Positions 12,201 to 24,274 of a DNA stretch of 64,000 nt are shown here, piece by piece (the stretch's first letter is position 1; each line of letters begins with the position of its first letter). A model generated the notes under the pieces. It did no database searches. It had not been told where the DNA came from and was given only the letters and a program-made list of their open reading frames with translations. A program made the position numbers and the translations under genes. This stretch comes from Acipenser ruthenus (taxonomy: Eukaryota > Chordata > Actinopteri > Acipenseriformes > Acipenseridae). The stretch lies in assembly GCF_902713425.1 (NCBI RefSeq), contig NC_081223.1:1206501-1270500 (forward strand). The letters are read 5' to 3'.

Positions 12201-12691
12201 TTACTTCCACTGCAGTGTTGTGATATGTGATTCAAACCGGCCATCAGACAGCCTCTGTAGCAGACGGTGCATTCCAGGAAAACAGAGGCTTGGTAAGAGC
12301 TCTGTCTGTTGGGGGGGAGGGGGGACATTTTGCATGCATTTTTGTCCCTTTGTTTTGATGGACTCCTCCTAATTCCTCATGTAGGTCGCAGTGCTGAAGG
12401 GATGGATGGTGGTGCAGTAAAGGCATTTGTGTCTTCTGGCCCAATTGAGCTGAAGAGAGATGGATCCCTTCACTTTATGCCTAGAAGCGGTAATATGCAT
12501 GATGTGAACACAATTGCAGTTCAAGTAAAATATATAACTATCTCTTTATATTCCACTAACTATTTCTTTCTTCTCTTGCAGCCGAATTCAATGTGTGGTC
12601 CCTTCTGGGAGCTGCAATGGGTGTGTGTTCAGTGGTTGTCTTTGTAGCTGGAGTTGTTTATTTTTGGAAAATGCCCAAAAGTGTATATTGA
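6286..12691 (+). CDS. zpax: Egg-envelope ZP-domain protein, ZPAX-like (22 exons, complete)
   Basis: Exons by GT-AG and frame: 6286-6311, 6394-6452, 6543-6632, 7059-7186, 7264-7410, 7526-7606, 8268-8438, 8545-8638, 8732-8952, 9028-9178, 9273-9481, 9599-9716, 9804-10003, 10082-10196, 10321-10490, 11198-11250, 11325-11452, 11533-11722, 11811-11952, 12199-12292, 12385-12489, 12582-12691. They sum to 2802 bp, about 933 residues. The N-terminus MMPCCLRFGITLLLAVLVTE is a signal peptide. Exons 3-14 form the N-terminal extension seen in fish ZPAX and ZP2 proteins (LAAQCGY, CERNYMEVSV, then CPTGDG across a junction). The ZP module starts near residue 604: CFTNGT, PSCRPL, NSCGTT and ACHYL for ZP-N; NCWATYS, CENSAD, YFHCSVVIC and LCSRRC for ZP-C. 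A membrane segment LLGAAMGVCSVVVFVAGVVY ends the protein. KQRLGRS is a possible but non-consensus cleavage site. Role: structural component of the egg coat, made in the ovary or liver. No broken exon seen. ZPAX rather than ZP2 is my family judgement. Confidence 0.85.
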
Positions 12692-12693
12692 TA

Positions 12694-12699
12694 AATAAA
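12694..12699 (+). terminator. Polyadenylation signal of the egg-envelope gene
   Basis: AATAAA begins 2 bases after the TGA stop, so the 3' UTR must be very short. Very short 3' UTRs are a known habit of fish egg-coat mRNAs. Confidence 0.8.
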
Positions 12700-13037
12700 A
12701 ATCTTGCTTGTAAAGACTGTTTTGGATTGTGTATTTATTTATTTATTTATTTTTTTTTTGGTGGGTGCTTGACTAATTCTACATAAATTATATATTGGTG
12801 TGTGTCAGAATGGCCATGTTAATGGGATTCTCTTCTCTTAATGCATTGAATGCTTTGCTTGTTTCCTGATCAGGCCATTCTCAATATGGAGTGTTACTCA
12901 AGGACTCTTCACTAATTCACTGAGTGAACGCGGGGGCAAAGACTTTCCTTCTCCATTGAGTTGTAACCCTCTTTGTTCCTTCTTGCTTTGACATGCTGCT
13001 TTTCAGTATGCAAGTTTAGGGTGAAATTATCAACACT

Positions 13038-13083
<46 letters not shown>

Positions 13084-13711
13084 TTGTTCGAGCATCACAG
13101 AGTGTGTAGATTTACATGGGCTGATTGCTTGTGTTTGTGTTTTTTTTGTAGTAATTGAGTTACTGGTTAAACAACTACTTGGCAACATGTTCTCTTCATG
13201 TTTGTTTTCACTGTGGTTTATATAGTCTGTTACTGGACAAACTCATTTTACGAAACACGTTCCATAACAAACCGGTCCACCCGATGCAGGGAATCTTTAG
13301 ATCCGCGCACCAGTCTGAACCAGAAGTTCCATTCTTTGAGCTGTTTGGTAAAACAGGAGGACTAAAATATATAAGAGAGAGCGAGCTGAGATATTGGAGC
13401 TAAATTCACTACACCCGCTGGCAACCCTTTGTGTAATGTGTTTATGCTATATAGAGGACGCTGAGTTTGATGCAAGACTTGAGCAGCCACATTCATATTA
13501 TTAAACCTGCTATCAGACTCTCAGGCGCCGTCACTCTGAGTGCTCTTTGAAACAGACTGGGTTTGTATTTATATTCATGTTGGGTTAATCGGAGATGACT
13601 ATCGGCGGCCCGTCTGTGCAGCGCCGTCCCGTTTGTAATACGGTACGTGAACTGCATTCTGCTAAACAAAACATCACAACAGCAGCTCCATCTACTGGAC
13701 AAAACCCAGAC

Positions 13712-16700
13712 ATACACATTATTATTATTATTATTATTATTATTTATTTCTTAGCAGACGCCCTTATCCAGGGCGACTTACAATCGCAAGCAAATACAAA
13801 TACATTCAAGTGTTACAATATAAGTCATACAATAAAAACAAGAAATACAATAATTCTCAAGTGTGACAAACCACAATTCAATAATACAGCAGATAATAGT
13901 GAAAGTTACATCAGGATATGATTAAATAGTGATAGTTACATCAGGATATGATTAAGTACAAAATACTACAGTTTAAACACTTGGCAGATTACAATATTCT
14001 GAAGTACAGGATTAAATGCAGTAAAATAGGCGGCAGATAAGAGCAAAGTAGAGCATATTTAAATGAAGGGTGATAGTGTCCCAGGATACAACAGAGGAGT
14101 TCTACAGGTGCTGTTTGAAGAGGTGAGTCTTAAGGAGGCGCCGGAATGTGGTCAGGGACTGGGCAGTCCTGACATCTGTAGGAAGGTCGTTCCACCACTG
14201 CGGAGCAAGGGTGGAGAAGGAGCGGGCTCGGGAGGCAGGGGAGCGTAGCGGAGGTGGAGCCAGTCTTCTAGTGCAGGCGGAGCGGAGAGGTCGAGTGGGG
14301 GTGTAAGGAGAGATGAGGGTCTGGAGGTAGCTGGGTGCAGTCTGATCAAGGCATCTGTAGGCTAGTACAAGAGTCTTGAACTGGATGCGAGCGGTGATCG
14401 GGAGCCAGTGGAGCGAGCGGAGTAGTGGAGTAGCGTGGGCGAAGCGAGGTAGAGAGAACACCAGGCGAGCGGCAGAGTTCTGGATGAGCTGGAGCGGACG
14501 GGTGGCGGACGCAGGGAGGCCAGCCAGGAGGGAGTTGCAGTAGTCTAGGCGGGAGAGTACCAGGGCCTGGACCAGGAGCTGGGTAGCATAGTTGGTGAGG
14601 AAGGGTCGGATTCTTCGGATGTTGCTCAGGAAGAATCTGCAAGTGCGTGCCAGAGTGGAGATGTGCTGGGAATAAGAGAGGCAGGGGTCCAGGGTGACTC
14701 CAAGGTTCTTAGCTGAGGAAGAGGGAGAGAGTGTGGTAGATTCCAGAGGAACAGAGATAGAGAGATCAGAGGAGGGGGAGGAGGAGGGAAAGAAAAGGAG
14801 ATCAGATTTAGAGAGGTTGAGTTTGAGATGATGCGAGTGCATCCAGGAGGAAATAGCAGACAGACAGGTAGAGATACGGGAGGAGATGGTGGAGTCAGAG
14901 GTGGGGAAGGAGAGGAAAATCTGAGCATCATCAGCATAGAAATGGTATGAGAAACCGTGGGATGCGATGAGGGGGCCCAGGGAGCGGGTGTAGAGAGAGA
15001 ACAGGAGAGGACCCAAGACTGACCCTTGGGGGACTCCAGTTAAGAGAGGGTGAGGTGTGGAGGTTGCTCCACTCCAGGTTACCTGGTAAGTGCGGTTGGA
15101 GAGGTAGGAGGAGAACCAGGCCAGAGCAGTGCCAGAGATCCCCAGGTCAGCAAGAGATGATAGTAGAATAGATTGATCAACAGTGTCAAAGGCAGCAGAG
15201 AGGTCGAGGAGAATTAGGACAGAGGAGAGAGAGGCAGCTCGGGCACACTTAAGGGAGTTGGTGACAGACAGGAGGGCGGTTTCAGTGGAGTGGGCAGAGC
15301 GGAAGCCAGATTGGAGAGGGTCAAGCAGAGAGTGGTTGGACAGGAAAGCAGAGAGCTGGCGGTGTACAGTCCGCTCGAGGGTTTTGGAGAGGAAGGGTAG
15401 GAGGGAGACAGGACGGTAGCTCTGGAGGGAGGTGGGGTCGAGGGTAGGTTTTTTGAGGAGGGGAGTGATCGAGGCTTTTTTGAAGGCAGAGGGGAAGATG
15501 CCAGAAAGTAGAGAGGTGTTGAGGAGGGAGGAGATGAAGGGGAGTAGAGCAGGAGCAGCAGCTTGAAAGAGGTGAGTGGGGAGGGGGTCCAAGGCACACG
15601 TGGTGGGTTTGTGACCCTGGAGCAGGGAGGAGAGGTCAGAGTCTGAGAGGGGCAAGAAAGTGGAGAGGGAGGGCGAGTTAGTAGGGGATGTAGTGGGTGT
15701 AGGGGTTGGAGCAGGAGGGGGTGCGGGGGAGGGAGAGGTGTTAAAGAGTTTGCGGATATCTGAGATTTTAGAAGAGAAGAAGGAGGCAAAGTCGTCAGGG
15801 GAGATAGAGGAGGGAGGAGGAGGGGGGGGAGGGTTTAGGAGGGAGGAGAAGGTAGAGAATAGTTTACGTGGGTTGTTAGTGGAGGCTTGGATTACAGATT
15901 GGAAATAAGCACATTTAGCAGAGGAGAGAGTAGAGGAGAAGGAGGAGAGGAGAGTGCGGTAAAGGTCTAGGGCAGCAGGGAGTTTGGTTCTCTTCCATTT
16001 CTTTTCAGCAGATCGCAGTGTGATTCTTGCCGAGCGGAGCACAGAGGAGAGCCAGGGATGGGGAGGGGAGGGGCGAGCAGGTCGGGAGGTGAGGGGACAG
16101 AGGGAGTCGAGGGAGGAGGTGAGCGAGGAGAAGAGGGTGGAGGTAGCAGAGTCTACGGAGAGTTGTGAAAAGGAGTCGATAGGAGGGAGGTGAGAGAGAG
16201 CAGTGGAGGCAAGGACAGAGGGGGAGAGAGAGCGGAGGTTACGGCGAGAGGTGACAGTGGGGGTAGGAGGAGCAGGGAGAGGGGGGAGAGACAGAGAAAA
16301 AGAGATGAAATAGTGATCAGAGAGGTCCAGGGGGGTGACAGAGAGGCTGGAGGGGCAGCAGGCCCTGGAGAAGGTGAGGTCCAGTTGACGGCCAGCTTTG
16401 TGGGTAGGAGGGGACGGAGAGAGACAGAAGTCGAAGGAGTGAAGGAGAGGGAGGAATCCAGCAGAGTGGCTGGGGTTGGAGAGATGGATGTTGAAGTCAC
16501 CCAACAGGACAGTCGGGGTAGACAGAGAGGGGAGGGAGGAGAGTAGATAGTCGAGTTCATCCAGAAAGTGAGTGAGAGGCCCAGGGGGGCGGTACAGAAC
16601 AATGAGCAGGAGTTGACAGGGAGAGGTTAGTTGGACTGCATGAAATTCAAAGGTAGTGACAGAGAGGGAGGTGAGATCGGAGGGGACAGAAAAGAGTAAG

Positions 16701-17487
16701 GAGGGAGAGAGGAGAAGACCCGTCCCACCTCCCCGTCCGGTGAGACGCGGGGTATGGGACAGGACGTAGAGAGAGGACAGGGCAGCAGGAGTAACAGTGT
16801 TATCAGGGGACAGCCAGGTTTCAGTGAGAGCAAGGAAATCGAGCGAGAGGTGGGAGGCAAAGGCAGAGATGAAATCAGCTTTGTTAGCAGAAGAGTGACA
16901 GTTCCAGAGTGCACCAGAGAGTGTGCGGGAGGGGGGGAGAGGCAGAGGAATGAGGTTAGAGGGGTTGGAGGAGCAACAGCGGAGGGAGGGCAGAGGACGA
17001 GGACGGGAGGACAGAACAGGGATGTGAGAGACAGACATAGCAGGACAAGCAAGACAAAAGGCACAGTAGGAGCAGTGGGGTGGAGGATACAGACCTGACT
17101 AGTAGATGGCTTCTTCCAGAGCGCTGTTAGGTGTGGATCAATTCGACCAGTGTCTCAGCGCAGGCATCCCCTCGCTGGACTCCCACAGCTAGACTCCCGG
17201 CTCTTTTGTTGAGGCTCTTCGGTTTGCTGGCGCTTCTTGCTGGCGCTAAAATAAGCTGCTTGAATAAATGTTGTTACATCGGCTTGGCAAAAGAACCAAC
17301 TAAACTGTGTGGAAACCAATCAAATAGCAAAATCAACTGCTAATCAATTTAGCCACTCACCTGGTACTAATCACACACAACTCAGCCAATTCAAACACCA
17401 CCTTGCAAAGTCACCAAATGTATTAGTTGCAATTACAAAAAGCAGGAACTTATCTATCTGCCTCTCTCCCTGGTTACGCTGCAGACA
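13712..17487 (-). mobile_element. L2-clade LINE, near complete
   Basis: The 3' end is at the low coordinate: an (ATT)n tail preceded by TGTAAGTCGCCCTGGATAAG and GCGTCTGCTAAGAAATAA on the coding strand. The element carries one long ORF (14102-17038) and about 450 bp of 5' sequence. Borders come from the inverted paralogue at 44935-44985, where the sequence runs straight from GATATTGAACTGGATCATTG to TATGTCTGGGTTTTGTCCAG with no LINE. No clear ORF1 is visible, so it may be 5' truncated. The target-site duplication is short or blurred. At least five shorter relatives occur in the window. Confidence 0.9.
14102..17038 (-). CDS. L2 LINE ORF2: AP endonuclease and reverse transcriptase, uninterrupted
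   Basis: 978 codons without a stop. The N-terminal half is an apurinic-type endonuclease with [23 protein letters not shown] (near residue 179) and LSDHYF (near 241), so the catalytic D and SDH residues are present. A Ser/Pro-rich linker follows. The reverse transcriptase has [63 protein letters not shown] and YADDAQIF (near 701). The C-terminal part, [14 protein letters not shown] through WWNDLP, is typical of the L2 clade. With all catalytic residues intact this copy could still be active or is young. The high G/A content of the plus strand makes many antisense frames that are shadows. Confidence 0.93.
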   Translation of the reverse strand: MSVSHIPVLSSRPRPLPSLRCCSSNPSNLIPLPLPPSRTLSGALWNCHSSANKADFISAFASHLSLDFLALTETWLSPDNTVTPAALSSLYVLSHTPRLTGRGGGTGLLLSPSLLFSVPSDLTSLSVTTFEFHAVQLTSPCQLLLIVLYRPPGPLTHFLDELDYLLSSLPSLSTPTVLLGDFNIHLSNPSHSAGFLPLLHSFDFCLSPSPPTHKAGRQLDLTFSRACCPSSLSVTPLDLSDHYFISFSLSLPPLPAPPTPTVTSRRNLRSLSPSVLASTALSHLPPIDSFSQLSVDSATSTLFSSLTSSLDSLCPLTSRPARPSPPHPWLSSVLRSARITLRSAEKKWKRTKLPAALDLYRTLLSSFSSTLSSAKCAYFQSVIQASTNNPRKLFSTFSSLLNPPPPPPPSSISPDDFASFFSSKISDIRKLFNTSPSPAPPPAPTPTPTTSPTNSPSLSTFLPLSDSDLSSLLQGHKPTTCALDPLPTHLFQAAAPALLPFISSLLNTSLLSGIFPSAFKKASITPLLKKPTLDPTSLQSYRPVSLLPFLSKTLERTVHRQLSAFLSNHSLLDPLQSGFRSAHSTETALLSVTNSLKCARAASLSSVLILLDLSAAFDTVDQSILLSSLADLGISGTALAWFSSYLSNRTYQVTWSGATSTPHPLLTGVPQGSVLGPLLFSLYTRSLGPLIASHGFSYHFYADDAQIFLSFPTSDSTISSRISTCLSAISSWMHSHHLKLNLSKSDLLFFPSSSPSSDLSISVPLESTTLSPSSSAKNLGVTLDPCLSYSQHISTLARTCRFFLSNIRRIRPFLTNYATQLLVQALVLSRLDYCNSLLAGLPASATRPLQLIQNSAARLVFSLPRFAHATPLLRSLHWLPITARIQFKTLVLAYRCLDQTAPSYLQTLISPYTPTRPLRSACTRRLAPPPLRSPASRARSFSTLAPQWWNDLPTDVRTAQSLTTFRRLLKTHLFKQHL

Positions 17488-19711
17488 TTGAAACAATGAT
17501 CCAGTTCAATATCTACAAAGCTTAAACAAGAAACTATTAGTGAAGCCCCAAAAAAGAAAATATTCTACAAAACGGTTTAAAATCAAATGTTTAATTGTTA
17601 ATCTAACCATTTTTAGTTACTGTGGAACTACTTCTCTCAGTGGAAGGTGACACAAATAACAATTATTAAAATAAGGTTTAAAGTCTTCTTTACCAACAAC
17701 AACACACTCTTAGACCCATTTAATAATAGCAATAATACACTCCAGGGTCTGTGTGTTATCATGAGATATATCACCACTTCCTGGGCGGTTGAAGAACTCC
17801 ACTTCGTCTAGTGCCTCCCAACGCACCCAAGGCGTGGTGATATTACCTCATGATAACACACACACCCTGTCGTGTATTACTGCTTCATTAATGTAGTCAT
17901 TAGGTTTATATGTCACATTACTTTGTTGTCACTGTATTGTTTTAGATATTCGGGTTGGAGCCCTCGGCAGCCAGCGGAACTCCAGCGTTTCTCCGACAAC
18001 CACTGATAACCCCTCCCGTGATGATCGGCGCTGCCATGACAACCCATGACATCACCCGCACAAGTTACAACACGGCGAGTTATTTTTTGTAGCACAGTAT
18101 TAACGTGTTATTGTTTTCACAAAATAACCAATAAGATTATCAGATCACCTGCTAGTGTGTACTAAACAAAACCTCAAATATCAGTGAATTGATACAGAGA
18201 CAAGCCGTGGCACCAGCAAGAGGTCAAAATTAAATTAATAAATACATTACCACATGAAACAGAAATACATCTGGGTATATTTTAATCAAAAATCCATGCA
18301 TCCATAATTCTGATTATTTATCAAAATAATCTCACAGCTAATTCTTTACAAATCAATAATTTCTATATTTCTCGGAGTGTTACTGTGGTGTTATAGTTTA
18401 ACATATTAATGGATTTTAGAAATCCTCTATGCTAGTCTGCCCCTCAAACAGTTTTAAATATAATTTAGATTTAAATGGCAGGTAGTATATAAATCGATTT
18501 CTAAAACAGGTCGCATTTTGTAATTTAAATAGGCCTACGTATGAGCTACCAAAACGTATTTTTGTTTCATGTCGTTATTAATGTATTTACTTATTTATTT
18601 GGTTAAACATTATTCCAGCCTTACATTTTAACTTCTTGAAGTTACCACAGCGTGTCTATGTATGAATTACTGACGAGTAATATTTGTGATTTGATTACTC
18701 TAGCAGATGAACTGATAATGTATGGATGTTATTTTGTGAAAACAATACAATATTAAAAAAAAGAATTACCACAACATTTAATAAATAAATAAATTATACA
18801 CCAAACTGTAGCACATTTGTTTAGTCTTAATATCATATTATTATAAATACGTAACTCCTTTTATTTGTTGGAAAACGGTCTGGAACTGAAGTAAAGTTTT
18901 TTTTTTTTTTTAATACTGTGCTATTTGAGTATTTAAAATATGGTTATATTCAAATGCCAGCAACGGTGTGTTAATTTAACGAAGCGCCTAACGCCGCTCG
19001 GAACGTTCGCATTTTTAAATCCTAACGGTCTCTGCTCAGCTGAGTGGAATGTTCACGAGCCGGTTGCCTAGCAGCGTCTCCCCCTCCTTCTCTGCCCCGC
19101 CCTCTCGTCCTCTCTCGTTGCTCCAGCTAGGAGTTCAAATTTAGCTTCGTTATATTAGCGCAACTCTTTACTAACTTTTACAAATGAGCTTATTAGGGGC
19201 TTCGTGTTTTTAAGATGGTTCAGGTGCAGTCCGGGCAGACTGACTGGAGCATCATTACAGTATACCGCACTGCGCTCAGCTTTGTGTGGCGGCTGATACA
19301 CGAAATAATGAACGACTATTAAATACATCACATGTATTGCTTTTTAATGCTAAATATGTATCTGGTATTCTAAGTATTATCTACAATTAATAATCCAGCT
19401 ATATTCATATTCAGAATGTAATACAGTATTAAGACAGGGTCCAGTATTAGAAATAAATAAACACGCTTTAAGAGAAACAGCAGTGATGTTTATTGACCAT
19501 TCCCATACATTCTCTATATGTTTCTACATTGTGGTGGCACAGGGACAAGGGACTCAGTGATGTTAAAAAAAAATAAAATAAAAAAAATTAGAGCCCACAA
19601 TTAACCAATATAGAAAGGAAGGGGGGAGAAATGTATTGCCTGTGTGCAGTACCTTACACTTTTCTCTATTAAATGTCATTTGCTGCTGCAACAGTGTTTG
19701 CCACTCCTCCT
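17488..19711. other. Non-coding stretch inside the inverted duplication arm
   Basis: A/T-rich sequence. A perfect-looking inverted pair, CACTCCAGGGTCTGTGTGTT near 17740 and AACACACACACCCTGTCGTG near 17855, flanks ATCATGAGATATATCACCAC and its mirror; the whole can fold into a hairpin and is conserved in the right arm (44575-44715). The 18830-19200 segment is a third copy of a unit also at 40560-40880 and 43245-43580. No gene supported. Confidence 0.5.
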
Positions 19712-19715
19712 CCTG

Positions 19716-19717
<2 letters not shown>

Positions 19718-19755
<38 letters not shown>

Positions 19756-22122
19756 TATTAGCAGACGCCCTTATCCAGGGCGACTTACAATCGTAAGCAA
19801 ATACATTTCAAGTATCACAGTACAAGTAATAATACTTTTGGTTCAAGCAAGTACAATTGTGACAAAATACAATTCAATAATACAGCAGATAACAGTGTCA
19901 GTGATAGTTACATCAGGATACAATTAAATACAAAATACTACAGTTAAATACTTGGCAGATTACAGTACTCTGAAGTACAGGATTAAATGCAGTAAAATAG
20001 GGTGCAGATAAGAGCAAGTAAAGAACATTTAAGGAAGGGGGATAAGTGTCCAGGTGGAAAAACAGAGGAGTTCTACAGGTTCTGTTTGAAGAGGATGGGC
20101 CTTAAGGAGGCGCCGGAAGGTGGTCAGGGACTGGGCAGTCCTAACATCTGTAGGTAGGTCATTCCACCACTGTAGAGCGAGGGTGGAGAAGGAGCGGGCT
20201 CTGGAGGCAGAGGAGCGTAGAGGAGGTAGAGCCAGTCTACTAGTGCAGGCGGAGCGGAGAGGTCGAGTGGGGGTGTAGGGAGAGATGATGGTCTGGAGGT
20301 AGCTGGGTGCAGTCTGGTCAAGGCATCTGTAGGCTAGTACAAGAGTCTTGAACTGGATGCGAACGGTGATCATGAGCCAATGAAAGTTGGGAAAGTACAG
20401 GAGGTCAGATTTAGAGAGGTTGAGTTTGAGGTAATGCAAGTGCATCCAGGAGGAGATAACAGACAGACAGGTAGAGATACAGGAGGGGATGGTGGAGTCA
20501 GAGGTGGGGAGGAGAGGAAAATCTGAGCATCATCAGCATAGCAATGGTATGAGAAACCATAGGATGGGGGACCCAGGGAGCGGGTGTAGAGAGAGAACAG
20601 GAGAGGACCCGACTGACCCTTGGGGGACTCCTGTTCAGAGAGGGCGAGGTGTGGAGGTTGCTCCATGTCAGGTTACCTGGTAAGTGCGGTTGGAGAGGTT
20701 GGAGAGGTAGGAGGAGAACCAGGCCAGAGCAGTGCCAGAGATCCCCAGGTCAGCGAGACAGGATAGTAGAATAGAGTGATCAACAGTGTCAAAGGCATCA
20801 GAGAGGTCGAGGAGAATTAGGACAGAGGAGAAAGAGGCAGCTCGGGCAGACTTTAGTGAGTTGGTCACAGACAGGAGGGCGGTTTCAGTGGAGTGAGCAG
20901 AGCGGAAGCCAGATTGGAGAGGGTCGAGCAGAGAGTGTTTGGACAGGAAAGCAGAGAGCTGGCGGTGTACAGTCCGCTCGAGGGTTTTGGAGAGGAAGGG
21001 TAGGAGGGAGACAGGACGGTAGCTCTGGAGGGAGGTGGGGTTGAGGGAAGGTTTTTTGAGGAGGGAAGTGATAGAGGCTTGTTTCAAGGCAGAGGGAAAG
21101 AGACCAAAAATGAGAGATGTGGAGAGAAAAGAGGCTGTGTGGTCCAGTGGTTAAAGAAAGGGGCTTGTAACTAGGAGGTCCCCGGTTCAAATCCCACCTC
21201 AGCCACTGACTCATTGTGTGATCCTGAGCAAGTCACTTAACCTCCTTGTGCTCCGTCTTTCCAATGAGACGTAACTGTAAGTGACTCTGGTGATGCATAG
21301 TTCACACACCCTAGTCTCTGTAAGTCGCCTTAGATAAAGGCGTCTGCTAAATAAACAAATAATAATAATAATAATAAAATAATAATATGTTGAGAACAGA
21401 GGAGATGAAGGGACGTAGAGCAGGAGCAGCAGTTTGAAAAAGGTGAGTGGGGAGGGGGTCCAGGGCACATGTGGTGGGTTTGTGACCCTGGAGCAGGGAG
21501 GAGAGGTCAGAGTCTGAGAGGGGAAAGAAGGTGGAGAAGGAGGGTGAGTTAGTAGGGGATGCAGTGGGTGTAGGGGTTGGAGCAGGAGGGGGCGCGGGGG
21601 AGGGAGAGGTGTTAAAGAGTTCGCGGATATTTGAGATTTTAAAAGAGAAAAAATAGGTCAAAAAAGAAGTCATCAGAGGAGATAGAGGAGGGAGGAGGAG
21701 GGGGGAGGGTTTAGGAGGGAGGAGAAGGTAGAGAATAGTTTACGTGGGTTGTTAGTGGAGGCTTAGATTACAGATTGGAAATAAGTACATTTAGCAGAGG
21801 AGAGAGTAGATGAGTAGGAGGAGAGAAGAGTGCAGTAGAGGTCTAAGGCAGCAGGGAGTTTGGTTCTCTTCCATTTCTTTTCAGCAGATCGCAGTGTGAT
21901 TCTTGCTGAGCGGAGCGGAAAGGAGAGCCAGGGTTGGGGAGGGGCGAGTAGGTCGGGAGGTGAGGGGACAGGGGGAGTCGAGGGAGGAGAAGAGGGTGGA
22001 GGTAGCAGTCTACAGTTGTGAGAAGGAGTCGATAGGAGGGAGGTGAGAGAGAGCAGTGGAGGCAAGGACAGAGGGGGAGAGAGAGTGGAGGTTACGGAGA
22101 GAGGTGACAGTGGGGGTAGGAG
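19718..22122 (-). mobile_element. L2-clade LINE, degraded copy with SINE insertion
   Basis: Same family and orientation as the copy at 13712-17487, starting from its (ATT)n tail. It is 5' truncated within the endonuclease region, has an internal deletion near 20388-20400 that joins the C-terminal part to the RT region, and has several frameshifts. RT pieces such as [20 protein letters not shown] and LLDLSDAFDTVDHS are readable in 20668-21087. A tRNA-derived SINE interrupts it at 21131-21386. Confidence 0.9.
21131..21386 (+). mobile_element. tRNA-derived SINE with L2-type tail
   Basis: The head GAGGCTGTGTGGTCCAGTGG carries an A-box-like and a B-box sequence (GGTTCAAATCC at 21184-21194). A unique body follows, then TGTAAGTCGCCTTAGATAAA, GGCGTCTGCTAAATAA and an (AAT)n tail. 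The tail is nearly the same as that of the L2 LINE it sits in, the known pattern for SINEs mobilised by a partner LINE. It is inserted in the opposite orientation to the host LINE. A second copy lies at 58399-58626. Confidence 0.88.
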
Positions 22123-22139
22123 CTACAGTAGAAAACCAC

Positions 22140-23020
22140 ATTATTTATTTCAGCACAGACAGGTGTTGTCTATTGTATCAACGCACATACCAACTGTTGC
22201 TCCATGAATGATGTAATGACAAGTGTAAAAAAATGGATTGTAGCCAACCCAAAAAAGTAAGATTATATATTTCAATATCGTTATAGCTATAAGCGATCCA
22301 CACATTTTACAATAGCAATTGCTATATGACAATGACCAATAAGTAATTTTGTTGCAATACTGTATACAATGTGAACAGAATCAGACATTGCTCCGTTGTC
22401 TCGAAGAAACATCTTCAATTTGTATTTAAAAAGAACACCCAACGTGGGGCTCGAACCCACGACCCTGAGATTAAGAGTCTCATGCTCTACCGACTGAGCT
22501 AGCTGGGCTGACTGGTGCTCGTTTTTTTCACTCTAACCAACTGAGCTATTAATTTGTAGTCTCAGAATTAAAAAAAAAAAAAAAAAAAAAGATTCCAAAT
22601 ATAATGAACTGAACGTCACCCGAAACAGCTTTGATGAGACAAAGTCGTTTGACACGAACCCTAATAATTTTATACCAGATTTATTTTCGCTTAGAAACAA
22701 CTGCAGCCTCCCTGCCTCAATACAAATAATACCAATACAAAAATGGAATTACATGTATTTAAAAATGAATGATCTCATCCACCTGGAACGATTGGTTCTG
22801 CATTTATACAGTATCAACCTTAATCTGAGTTGAGAGGCACCCAACCTGTGCAGGATTTTAAATGTGAGGGGATGTGAATAGAGTCAAATACATTTGCATC
22901 ATTCTGTAAATATATTTGTGTATATATATATATATTATTCATATTTCAAGTAACTGTAGATTTATTTTTTAATTTTGTTTAATACTTTTTTTTTATTTTA
23001 TAACTGTAGCTTTATTATCA
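22140..23020. repeat. tRNA-Lys module, copy 1
   Basis: About 0.88 kb repeated directly at 29292-30130, including the tRNA-Lys gene, the CTTAGAAACAACTGCAGCCT stretch, and the GAGTCAAATACATTTGCATC plus (AT)n end. The end part also recurs at 1903-2080. A run of about 20 A lies at 22571-22590. Confidence 0.85.
22436..22508 (-). tRNA. tRNA-Lys(CTT)
   Basis: A 73-nt gene on the minus strand starting GCCCAGCTAGCTCAGTCGG, anticodon CTT in loop CTCTTAA, with B box GGTTCGAGCCC and discriminator G. The acceptor stem is paired with G-T wobbles (GCCCAGC with GTTGGGT). The body is intact and likely functional. The neighbouring copy at 29585-29657 has lost this anticodon. Confidence 0.88.
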
Positions 23021-23056
23021 TAATGAAAACACATTACATATGACCACAGTAACAAA

Positions 23057-23128
23057 ATGACAATTCCGGCAGTCGAACCGGGCCGCCTGGGTGAAAACCA
23101 GGAATCCTAACCGCTAGACCATATGGGA
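23057..23128 (-). pseudogene. tRNA-Glu(TTC) pseudogene
   Basis: The 5' part TCCCATATGGTCTAGCGG, anticodon arm (GGTTTTCACCC) and T arm match tRNA-Glu(TTC). One base is missing from the T arm, and the 3' acceptor strand reads GAATTGTCA instead of a complement to TCCCATA, so the acceptor stem cannot form. Confidence 0.75.
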
Positions 23129-23497
23129 ATATCATAAACGTAATCATGGACATGCAACAGTAGCTAGTATACAGTACAATGATTATTAAAAACCACAAAA
23201 ACTGATATTTCATTACAAACACGTTACAAATGAAAGCAAACTTGAAGCCATTTATATTTATTCTCAATTAACACAAACTCTTCAATTGCTAAAAAATATA
23301 AAAAATCTCCCTTTGTGCTTCTCGGAAGGCATACGATGGAGGGCGCACTGCAGTTTTTCAGTCGGGAATATTACAAATTAGCAGACTAATTTAAAATACA
23401 CATGTAGGGCGGGCGTCTCTGTTACAAAGAATTGTCACACTTTGTATTTATCTCCATAATGCGTTGGGACTAAATACGCAGATACGTTAAAACTATT

Positions 23498-23570
23498 TGG
23501 AGAATGCGGGCATCGATCCCGCTACTTCTCGCATGCTAAGCGAGCGCTCTACCATTTGAGCTAATTCCCC
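23498..23570 (-). tRNA. tRNA-Ala(AGC)
   Basis: Inverted copy of the gene at 4467-4539, same 73-nt sequence and same flanks. Anticodon AGC, paired acceptor stem and discriminator A are all kept. Confidence 0.88.
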
Positions 23571-24274
23571 TTGAATTGTGCCAGTGATTCTCATAGGCTA
23601 CATCGCAGCTTGAAATGAGCAATTCAGATAGTCAGATTTTTTATTGGCAATGTAGTCTACCATTTGCAAATTCAATAAATAAATAAATTAACTAAATAGC
23701 AAATATTTCGACTAGAGGTATGTTTTCAGTTTCTTCAAAAAGTAGTCTGAGCTCGTTGATTCAGTCGCTTTAAAATCCACCTCTGTGTCCCGATGCAGCA
23801 GCGCTGTGTGCTGAGGCTCGAGCTTGTTTGACGAGGCAGGCAATGCAAAAATGCCAAAACTTGCTTTTGTATCACATGACACACTTAAGCTCTGCTTTAA
23901 CGACTTGGCTGTCTCAAGTTAGTTTGTAGTGTTAATGTAACACCTTGTTGTTGCCCAGTCATTGTATCATATGAAGTAGAGCTTGCCAGCTGGGGGTGAC
24001 GGTCTGCCAAGAAAAGATAAGACTATATTTGCAAGGATCATTTCTAGAGTGAAACATGTTTTGAAGGGATTGGTCTCGGTATCCACCAGGAGGAGTGGGA
24101 GTGTTTTCTTCTCAGCACCGAGCTGACAATGAGTGTGTATGTATTTATTTGTGAATAAACTATCTTGCTTCTACGATGGAACCAGGAACCTTACAGCCAC
24201 AATCCAATGATCGTCCCACCCCAGAGAGACTTTGTCTTGACCAGGGATTAATATAATTTAAAAACAAACTGCGA

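Larger units (their letters stand above)
12976..19455. repeat. Inverted duplication, left arm block 1
   Basis: Matches 42965-45895 in inverted orientation along its length: TTCCTTCTTGCTTTGACATG at the outer end, the ACCTGCTAGTGTGTACT stretch near 18150, and the AACGCCGCTCGGAACGTTCG stretch near 18990. The left arm is longer mainly because of the LINE insertion at 13712-17487. An (AT)n run lies at 13040-13079. Outside the LINE I see no gene in this block; small open frames near 17913-18095 are preserved in both arms but look non-coding. Confidence 0.85.

Noticed and set aside
14063-17098. Many long plus-strand and alternate minus-strand frames over the LINE
   Set aside because: They arise from the biased composition of the L2 coding strand and show no family motifs.
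24168-24245. Possible extra tRNA gene (TCTCTGGGGTGGGACGATCA region, with relatives at 26275 and 42630)
   Set aside because: No acceptor pairing or B box could be found; it is only a conserved part of the tRNA-array module.
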